NCBI GenBank assembly: GCA_938045955.1
Contig: CALIBK010000025.1
Location: forward strand, 1 to 46,289
Direction: 5' to 3'
DNA length: 46,289 bases
Origin: an uncultured bacterium
GTDB lineage: Bacteria > Desulfobacterota > BSN033 > UBA1163
This document shows, piece after piece, positions 40,752 through 46,289 of the stretch. Under the pieces are notes generated by a model. That model saw nothing but the letters and a program-made list of their open reading frames with translations, did no database searches and was not told the DNA's origin. How positions within the stretch are numbered: position 1 is the stretch's first letter; each line of letters opens with the position of its first letter. A program made the translations under genes and the position numbers.

Positions 40752-41738
40752 TTATAAACGAGATAAGTTCTTCAGATACCAATTCCAGGCGGTTTCGATA
40801 ATCCCTTCGATCGCTTCATAGCGAGGTTTCCATTCGAGAATCTCCGTAGCCTTTTGGCTACTGCTAATGAGAATAGGAGGATCTCCCTCTCTCCTTTCAG
40901 ACGGAACCACCTTAAATTCTCTACGAGTTACTTTTTTTGCCGCCTCGATGACTTCCCGAACGGAATGTCCATATCCATTGCCTAAATTAAAGGAGTCACT
41001 TCTTTCTTCACGGAGAAGATATCGAAGGGCTTTGAGATGGGCATCAGCCAGATCCAGGACATGGATATAATCCCGGATACAGGTGCCGTCTTGAGTGGGA
41101 TAATCCGTCCCATAGATCTTCACCTCTGGTCGTCGCCCTAAGGCAGCATAGAGGACCAGAGGAATGAGATGGGTTTCGGGTTGGTGAAGTTCTCCAATCT
41201 CTCCATCGGGATCGGCTCCCGCTGCATTGAAATATCTCAGATTAATGTGTTTCAGACCGTAAGCCCGATCATAGTCCTTCAGGATCTCTTCGATGATCAG
41301 TTTGGTCCGACCGTAGGGGTTGATGGGTCTCTGGGGATGATCCTCCGAAATCGGGATCTTTTCGGGAAGGCCATAGGTGGCACAGGTAGAGGAAAAAATG
41401 AAGTATCTGACTCCAAAGGCACGCATCACCTCAAGAAGTTTCAATGTCCCGATCACATTGTTGTGGTAATATTTTTCCGGATCAAGAACAGATTCCTCTA
41501 CCAGGGCGAAGGCACTAAAATGCATGACCGCCCCGATCCTATATTTTCTAAAACAGGAGCGAAGTCGCTCTTCTTCCAATAGATCTCCTTCAAAAAACTC
41601 CCCCCACTTGACGAATTCCCGATACCCTCGACTCAAATTGTCGAACACCACGGTGTTGAAGCCATTCAGATGGAGGAATTTATTGACATGGGCTCCAATG
41701 TATCCTGCTCCTCCTACAACTAAAATATAATCCTTCAT
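40752..41738 (-). CDS. galE: UDP-glucose 4-epimerase
   Basis: Interconverts UDP-glucose and UDP-galactose for surface polysaccharides. The 328-aa short-chain dehydrogenase-type protein has the NAD motif VVGGAGYIGAHVNKFL, DNLSRGY, FSAFALVEESVLDPEKYYHNNV, the catalytic SSTCATYG and YGRTK pair, and LRYFNAAGADPDGEIGE. It follows the VanZ-like gene by 22 bp and was probably transcribed with it. Confidence 0.95.
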   Translation of the reverse strand: MKDYILVVGGAGYIGAHVNKFLHLNGFNTVVFDNLSRGYREFVKWGEFFEGDLLEEERLRSCFRKYRIGAVMHFSAFALVEESVLDPEKYYHNNVIGTLKLLEVMRAFGVRYFIFSSTCATYGLPEKIPISEDHPQRPINPYGRTKLIIEEILKDYDRAYGLKHINLRYFNAAGADPDGEIGELHQPETHLIPLVLYAALGRRPEVKIYGTDYPTQDGTCIRDYIHVLDLADAHLKALRYLLREERSDSFNLGNGYGHSVREVIEAAKKVTRREFKVVPSERREGDPPILISSSQKATEILEWKPRYEAIEGIIETAWNWYLKNLSRL

Positions 41739-41760
41739 AAAGGTCTTCCTCCGGGTAATC

Positions 41761-42177
41761 TTAAGCTCTTTGATTCGACCTGTTTCTTGTTTTTAGAAAA
41801 TAATGGAGAAGAGTAAGCGCAAGGACTATCCCCAAGACATCGAGAACGAGATCATTGAAAGAGGCATTTCGAGTGGGGAGGTGAGACTGATAAATCTCAT
41901 CCCCCACAGCGACCATCAAAGTGATCATCCCTACTCGATAGAAAGATCTTTTCTCGTTCCCTTGGACCTGATCGAGCCAATCCTTTAGGTGGATGGATGG
42001 GGTTTTAGAGGGAGAAGGGATTGAGAAAATGAGAAGAAGGCTAAGGATCCCATAAAGAGGAATGTGCAGAAGACTATAAGGGTTGAAACGGGAAAGTTCT
42101 CTCACTATTGGAGCATCCGCCAAAATGAAGATCCCTGCAATATAGAGAAGGGTGATGAGTCTTAGGATCAACCGCAT
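41761..42177 (-). CDS. VanZ-like membrane protein
   Basis: Small integral membrane protein, 138 aa, with about four hydrophobic segments. The pattern is typical of VanZ-like proteins: an early LLHIPLYGILSLLLIF and a later GDEIYQSHLPTRNASFNDLVLDVLGIVLAL. The role of most family members is unknown; VanZ itself affects teicoplanin resistance. No other resistance genes are nearby, so no such role is implied. Confidence 0.85.
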   Translation of the reverse strand: MRLILRLITLLYIAGIFILADAPIVRELSRFNPYSLLHIPLYGILSLLLIFSIPSPSKTPSIHLKDWLDQVQGNEKRSFYRVGMITLMVAVGDEIYQSHLPTRNASFNDLVLDVLGIVLALTLLHYFLKTRNRSNQRA

Positions 42178-42205
42178 AGGGTTTCTTTAACTATTCCTTT
42201 ACCTT

Positions 42206-42234
42206 CTTATACTTTACTTCTATTTTTTCGTCAA
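42206..42234 (-). promoter_or_regulatory. Candidate promoter for VanZ-galE
   Basis: On the minus strand TTGACG (42229-42234), 17 bp, then TATAAG (42206-42211), about 30 bp before the VanZ-like start. Confidence 0.5.
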
Positions 42235-42243
42235 ACAAAATAG

Positions 42244-42272
42244 TTGTAATTCGTTCTGGAATTAGATAACAT
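42244..42272 (+). promoter_or_regulatory. Candidate promoter for the coiled-coil protein
   Basis: TTGTAA (42244-42249), 17 bp, then TAACAT (42267-42272). Back to back with the VanZ-galE promoter and about 80 bp before the coiled-coil start. Confidence 0.35.
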
Positions 42273-42349
42273 ACTCAAGGGGATTTAACTTGGGGAGAAG
42301 ACCCTAAAAACGTCGATGACCCTTATCCTAAAGTTCAAAGGAGAAAAAA

Positions 42350-42973
42350 ATGGATAAAGAATGGAAGGAACTCCTGGAGCAGAAATTTCTCATTTTTTCA
42401 AAAAGAGAAGATATAGAAAGGTTAAGGCAAGAGATTCTCTCCCATTTCTATAAATTCAGAGAGGACTACAGAGACTCTATCCTTCGGTGGCTGAAGGAGA
42501 CGAAAGAGGCCATCGAAAAGATAAAGGAGGAAGAAAAGGGTTCTAAATGGGAATCTACCCTCGAAGGGATAGAGAAGAATGTGGAGGAGATTTCAGATCG
42601 TTTAAATCGAGGGGTTCATGGAGAGCTCCAGGCGGTGAAAAAAGGGTTCGAGCATGTCCTGGAACAGTTAAGAGTGGAGATTGAGTCTAATCTTCAAAGA
42701 ATAAAAGAGGAAAGTCTATCTCAATTTTCATCTTCCAGTGAAGAGACTCGAACGAACCTTTGGGAGATTCGAGAGACCCTTAAAAACCTGAATGAACAGC
42801 TCAGAAGGATAGCCGAGGAAAAGACCCTTTTGAGTGAAAGGTTAAAAGAAGGTTTTGAAAGCATCAAGGAAGAATTGGGTTCGATGATTCGATTATCCTA
42901 TGGAGATCTGGAAAGACGGCTAAATGCCCTGGAGATGCGTGTAAAGGCTCTTGAAAAAATTGTTCTCCCATAA
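42350..42973 (+). CDS. Uncharacterised coiled-coil protein
   Basis: A 207-aa, highly charged, almost entirely helical protein that I do not recognise. No signal peptide or membrane segment. Heptad-like stretches run from ~50 to the end (for example ILRWLKETKEAIEKIKEEEKG, LKNLNEQLRRIAEEKTLLSERLKEGFESIKEELG, LERRLNALEMRVKALEKIV). AAAGGAGA lies about eight bases before the ATG, supporting a real gene. It stands alone between genes of the opposite strand. A structural or scaffold role is only a guess. Confidence 0.8.
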   Translation: MDKEWKELLEQKFLIFSKREDIERLRQEILSHFYKFREDYRDSILRWLKETKEAIEKIKEEEKGSKWESTLEGIEKNVEEISDRLNRGVHGELQAVKKGFEHVLEQLRVEIESNLQRIKEESLSQFSSSSEETRTNLWEIRETLKNLNEQLRRIAEEKTLLSERLKEGFESIKEELGSMIRLSYGDLERRLNALEMRVKALEKIVLP

Positions 42974-42996
42974 CTTTCCCATCCTCTCATCCCTTT

Positions 42997-43743
42997 TTAA
43001 GGAGAGTCTGGAGGGACCAATCTCTTCAAGGTAAAAGCATTTTTCACAGCATATCCATAGGCGTCGTTATTAAAATAGATGAAGATATCTTTAGCTTTTC
43101 TCCTCCACGAAAGAATCTTCGTCGCCCATCCCCTTAATTCCTGGTCCGAGTAGTTGGAACCATAGAGCACTTCCCCTCCATGGAGACGAAGATAGATGAA
43201 ATGGGAAGTAATCCTTTCCATATAGGGTAGGCCTGACCCATGGGCAATGGTGAATGCAAACTTAAAATCTTTCAGGATCTTAAAAGTCTCTTCACAAAAC
43301 CAACTTTCATCTCTAAACTCAAAGGCATGCCGAAGGGTTCCTGAATAGGGAAGAGTGGAGAGGAGGAGGCAGAATTCCTCAAGCCTCTCTTCTTTAAATG
43401 GGAATCGGGGAGGAAGTTGCCATAGGATGACCCCCAATTTTTCTTTTAAGGAAGAGGCATGGCTTAAAAGGAGAGAGAGAGGTTCCCTGCAATCCCTCAG
43501 ACGCTTAATATGGGTGATATATCGACTCCCCTTCAGCGCAAAGATGAATTCCCTCGGGGTCCTTTTATACCAACCTTCAAAGGCCTCTTTTTCAGGCAGA
43601 CGATAGAAGGAGACGTTGAGTTCCACACTGTTAAAATGTTGCGCGTAGTATTCAAGCCATTTTCTCTGGGAAAGCCCAGGGGGATAAAACACTCCGTTTC
43701 CCCAGTGAGAATAATTATAACCACTTGTGCCAATAAGAATCAT
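42997..43743 (-). CDS. DUF72 protein (TIM-barrel-like)
   Basis: Conserved family of unknown function, 248 aa. Recognisable by the opening ILIGTSGYNYSHWGNGVFYPPGLSQRKWLEYYAQHFNSVELNVSFYRLP, FALKGSRYITHIKRLRD, LGVILWQLPPRF, HAFEFRDESWF and the C-terminal YLRLHG...IFIYFNNDAYGYAVKNA. It follows the rhomboid gene by 50 bp on the same strand. Confidence 0.92.
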   Translation of the reverse strand: MILIGTSGYNYSHWGNGVFYPPGLSQRKWLEYYAQHFNSVELNVSFYRLPEKEAFEGWYKRTPREFIFALKGSRYITHIKRLRDCREPLSLLLSHASSLKEKLGVILWQLPPRFPFKEERLEEFCLLLSTLPYSGTLRHAFEFRDESWFCEETFKILKDFKFAFTIAHGSGLPYMERITSHFIYLRLHGGEVLYGSNYSDQELRGWATKILSWRRKAKDIFIYFNNDAYGYAVKNAFTLKRLVPPDSP

Positions 43744-43793
43744 GATGTAAAGGAGAGAAGGTTTTAATATTGATCAACGATCTCAATATACAT

Positions 43794-44465
43794 TTAGTGA
43801 TAATAATCCTTCCCTCCGGATTCTTTTTTAGTCCATTTTCTCCTGTAATAGGTCTGTCTGATCTTATGTCTAAGCATGGGGTAGGACATATAAAAGAGCC
43901 CGAAAAGGAGCCCCCCTAAATGGGTGATGTGAGCAATTCCTCCTCCAGTTCCCTCCAGAGAGGCGAAGAGTTCAATGCATCCATAAAGAATGACCATATA
44001 TTTTGCAGGGATTGGAAAGAGAAAATAGATGAAGATGGGTCGATTGGGAAAGAGCCAGCCAAAGGCCAAGAGCAGGCCATAAATAGAACCTGAGGCTCCA
44101 ATGACAGGGATGAATTGAAGGGGTGAGAGAAGGACGGTCAGGATTCCTGCTCCAATTCCACAAAAAAGGAAATAGAACAGGAATTTTTTGGGCCCCCAGT
44201 AATTTTCCAACTCTCCCCCAAACCACCAGAGGGCTAAGAGATTGAAAAGGAGGTGAGTGAACCCTCCATGGAGAAAGAGGTAGGTGAGGAGTTGCCAAAA
44301 AAAGTATTTTTTCCAAACCAGGATAGGGACCAATCCAAGATAAAAGTTGATCCTATGGCTAACAAACATTTGGAGGAGAAAGAAAGCTCCCATCAGGATC
44401 ATTAGTTTTTTGATGAGGGGAGGGAAACCATAACTAAAAGAGAAGCGGTAACGGTAATAAGTCAT
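43794..44465 (-). CDS. Rhomboid-family intramembrane serine protease
   Basis: Membrane protease of 223 aa with about six transmembrane segments. The catalytic serine lies in GASGSIYGLLLAFGWLF, the histidine in HITHLGGLLFGLFY, and the oxyanion asparagine in THLLFNLLALWWFGGELE, after LLTYLFLHGGFTHL. The N-terminus is short and no extra domain is fused. Substrates are unknown. It lies 23 bp after the NtrC-type regulator, so it may be part of that transcript. Confidence 0.93.
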   Translation of the reverse strand: MTYYRYRFSFSYGFPPLIKKLMILMGAFFLLQMFVSHRINFYLGLVPILVWKKYFFWQLLTYLFLHGGFTHLLFNLLALWWFGGELENYWGPKKFLFYFLFCGIGAGILTVLLSPLQFIPVIGASGSIYGLLLAFGWLFPNRPIFIYFLFPIPAKYMVILYGCIELFASLEGTGGGIAHITHLGGLLFGLFYMSYPMLRHKIRQTYYRRKWTKKESGGKDYYH

Positions 44466-44488
44466 GATGAGGCTCCAGAAAGGATTTT

Positions 44489-45856
44489 TTAGAATCGAAT
44501 CCCATACTTTTTCATCTTGTATCGAAGGACTCGTTCACTGATTCCTAAACTCTCGGCCGCTTTTGTTTGGACTCCTCGATGATCTCGAAGGGCTTTGAGG
44601 ATGAGATCTTTTTCCAGTTCTTCCAGCGATTCAGGGAGAGTTTTGGGCTTCCCCAAAGATTCCCATAGCTTTTCGGATTTTTCATCCTGAAGATGAAAGG
44701 GGAGATCTTGGGTGGTAATGATTTCCCCTCGGCAAAGGACCACAGCTCTCTCAATGATATTCTCAAGTTCTCTCACATTACCGGGATAAGAATAACGGAG
44801 AAGAAGCATCCGTGCTTCTTGGGAGAGGTTTGAGACATTTTTTTGATTCAATTGAGAATATTTCTTTAAAAAATGGTCAATCAGGGGGGGAATATCTTCC
44901 TTTCTCTCTCGTAGAGGAGGAATCATAATAGAGATGACATTGAGTCGATAATAGAGATCCTCCCTGAACTTCCCTTTTTTCATCGCCTCCTCAAGATTTC
45001 GATTCGTTGCCGCAATAATCCTTGCTTCACTCTTAAGAGTGACATTGGACCCTAATCTCTGAAACTCTTTTTCCTGTAAGATTCTCAGGAGTTTTACCTG
45101 AAGCGCAGGGGAGAGCTCCCCAATTTCATCGAGGAAGATGGTTCCTTCACTGGCCTCTTCAAAACGTCCAATTCTTCTCTGAATAGCTCCTGTAAAGGCC
45201 CCTTTTTCGTGGCCGAAAAGTTCGCTTTCAAGAAGGGTTTCCGGAATGGCGGAGCAGCTTACTTTAACAAAGGGTTTTTCCGCCCGGGGGGAGGCATAAT
45301 GTATCGCATTAGCGATGAGTTCTTTTCCTGTTCCGCTTTCTCCTCGAATCAGAACGGTCGATGAACTGGGAGCGACCCGGCCGACCAGGTTCATCACTTC
45401 TTCCATTTTCGGACTTTGATAAATAATATGCTTGAACATATATCGTTCTTTGAGTTGGGCTTTTAAGATCTTATTCTCATGGATCAGACGAGATCGTTCC
45501 AAAACCTTCTCAAAGATGAGGAGAAGTTCATCGAGATCGATAGGTTTCGTAAGATAGTCCAGGGCTCCTTCTTTCATCGAGGCGACTGCGGTTTCCACGG
45601 TTCCATAGGCTGTCATCATCACCACCGGGAGTTCAGGATAGAGACGGTGGATCTCACGAAGGGTTTGGAGCCCATCGAGTTCAGGCATTTTATAATCAAT
45701 CAGGGCAATATCATAAAAGTTTTCTCGAAGCCTCTGAAGGGCCTCTCGACCACTTTCCACCCCGTCGACCTCAAATCCCTCTTTCCTTAGAAACCCCTCG
45801 AGCAATTCTCTCTGGGTCTTTTCATCTTCGGCAATGAGAACTCTTCCTTTTTTCAT
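44489..45856 (-). CDS. Sigma-54-dependent response regulator (NtrC family)
   Basis: Transcription activator of 455 aa. The receiver domain ([23 protein letters not shown], phospho-acceptor in [27 protein letters not shown]) is followed by an AAA+ domain with [18 protein letters not shown], the sigma-54 loop [24 protein letters not shown] and [15 protein letters not shown] Fis-type helix-turn-helix ends it ([36 protein letters not shown]). It starts 9 bp after the histidine kinase gene, its likely partner. Targets are not visible in this window. Confidence 0.96.
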   Translation of the reverse strand: MKKGRVLIAEDEKTQRELLEGFLRKEGFEVDGVESGREALQRLRENFYDIALIDYKMPELDGLQTLREIHRLYPELPVVMMTAYGTVETAVASMKEGALDYLTKPIDLDELLLIFEKVLERSRLIHENKILKAQLKERYMFKHIIYQSPKMEEVMNLVGRVAPSSSTVLIRGESGTGKELIANAIHYASPRAEKPFVKVSCSAIPETLLESELFGHEKGAFTGAIQRRIGRFEEASEGTIFLDEIGELSPALQVKLLRILQEKEFQRLGSNVTLKSEARIIAATNRNLEEAMKKGKFREDLYYRLNVISIMIPPLRERKEDIPPLIDHFLKKYSQLNQKNVSNLSQEARMLLLRYSYPGNVRELENIIERAVVLCRGEIITTQDLPFHLQDEKSEKLWESLGKPKTLPESLEELEKDLILKALRDHRGVQTKAAESLGISERVLRYKMKKYGIRF

Positions 45857-45865
45857 TTCCCTTCC

Positions 45866-46289
45866 TTACACCAAGAAAGTCCCCTTCAGCGTCTTGGATT
45901 TATCCTTTTGAATTACAGGCAGTGTAATCGTCACCTGGGTTCCCACTCCTAATTGACTTTCCACTTTGAGTTGACCTCCGTGGGCTTCAATAATTCGATG
46001 GGCAAGCGGAAGACCCAATCCTACCCCTTTCTCTTTGGTGGTGTAGTAGTAGTTAAAAATTCGCCCCATCTGGTCGGGAGGGATCCCGGAACCGGAGTCC
46101 GAAAAGACTATCTCTATACCATCTCGAAAGGGGTGGGCGGTGATTTTTAAAACCCCTCCGTTTTCCATAGCCTCCGTTCCATTCTTCATAATATTGATAA
46201 AAGCCTGTGTCAACTGTTCTTCATCGATCGGGAGGGGGGGGAGCTCAGGGATTTCTAATTGGAGGTGGACCTTGCGGGAAGAGGCCTCT
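45866..46289 (-). CDS. Sensor histidine kinase, C-terminal part (runs off the window)
   Basis: Only the last ~140 residues are in the window; the frame stays open to the edge, so the track start (a TTG at 46213) is not the true start. Visible are the N box DEEQLTQAFINIMKNGTEAM, the G1 box VFSDSGSGIPPDQMGRIFNYYYTTKEKG, G2 VGLGLPLAHRIIEAHGG and the end VTITLPV. This is the HATPase_c domain of an NtrB-like kinase. Sensor and dimerisation domains lie outside. Partner of the adjacent NtrC-family regulator. Confidence 0.93.
   Translation of the reverse strand, partial: EASSRKVHLQLEIPELPPLPIDEEQLTQAFINIMKNGTEAMENGGVLKITAHPFRDGIEIVFSDSGSGIPPDQMGRIFNYYYTTKEKGVGLGLPLAHRIIEAHGGQLKVESQLGVGTQVTITLPVIQKDKSKTLKGTFLV

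Overview
The window looks like a chromosome segment of a strictly or mostly anaerobic Gram-negative bacterium, most plausibly a Desulfobacterota (former Deltaproteobacteria) lineage. This placement is inference. It rests on a PorGDAB-type 2-oxoacid:ferredoxin oxidoreductase joined to NuoE/NuoF-like subunits, a tRNA-Sec gene, a TAXI-type TRAP transporter with a DUF1850 protein, a heptose-activation gene (rfaE2, implying LPS), OmpA-like lipoproteins and an NtrC-type two-component system. Coding density is high, Shine-Dalgarno sites are GGAGG-type, and several genes are joined by ATGA stop/start overlaps. No prophage, IS transposase or CRISPR array is visible.

Layout. 1-1727: a gene-poor margin with a family-5-type uracil-DNA glycosylase flanked by two inverted copies of a ~162-bp MITE-like element. 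1728-7982 (+): a RecB-like Fe-S nuclease, pepA, and the haem genes hemE-hemH-hemY, closed by a strong bidirectional terminator. 8041-10141 (-): an exported nicotinamidase-like protein and a HemL-like class-III aminotransferase. 10321-13812 (+): TAXI-TRAP transporter (binding protein, DUF1850, fused permease). 13831-17287 (-): glnS-nth-DUF4392 (D-glutamate cyclase-like), overlapping genes. 17423-18358 (+): membrane HD-domain protein. 18393-24730 (-): ftsY, the hrcA-grpE-dnaK heat-shock operon, thiL, rfaE2. 24731-25232: a decayed FabZ-like fragment. 25233-30045 (+): rluD, pgeF, DUF167, tRNA-Sec, tatA, folK, two related lipoproteins (one OmpA-like) and a transaldolase/FSA. 30129-36698 (-): hsp20 and the seven-gene porG-porD-porA-porB-nuoE-nuoF-HoxU-like operon. 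36828-40667 (-): the conserved tadA-(tRNA-Ser)-ffs-dnaX-ybaB-recR block, interrupted by a tandem repeat array built from tRNA-Ser. 40752-42177 (-): VanZ-like protein and galE. 42350-42973 (+): an orphan coiled-coil protein. 42997-46289 (-): a histidine kinase (truncated by the window), an NtrC-family regulator, a rhomboid protease and a DUF72 protein.

How the genes work together. Most are housekeeping modules: haem synthesis, translation (GlnRS, TadA, RluD, tRNAs, SRP RNA with FtsY), replication/repair (DnaX, RecR, Nth, UDG) and protein folding. The metabolic centrepiece is the Por plus NuoEF-like operon, which probably couples 2-oxoacid oxidation, ferredoxin and NAD(H).

The strongest second-look signals are these. 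First, tRNA-Ser-like pseudo-copies carry a 30-nt double hairpin inserted inside the anticodon loop, tandemly duplicated in 151-bp units beside the intact tRNA-Ser(CGA). Second, dnaX has an in-phase A_AAA_AAA slippery site at codons 434-436, very near the position of the known E. coli tau/gamma frameshift. Third is the Por-NuoEF-HoxU-like operon, with a perfect palindrome over its likely promoter. Fourth is the MITE-like pair. Nothing was run computationally: family assignments come from motif recognition, and GC content was not calculated.
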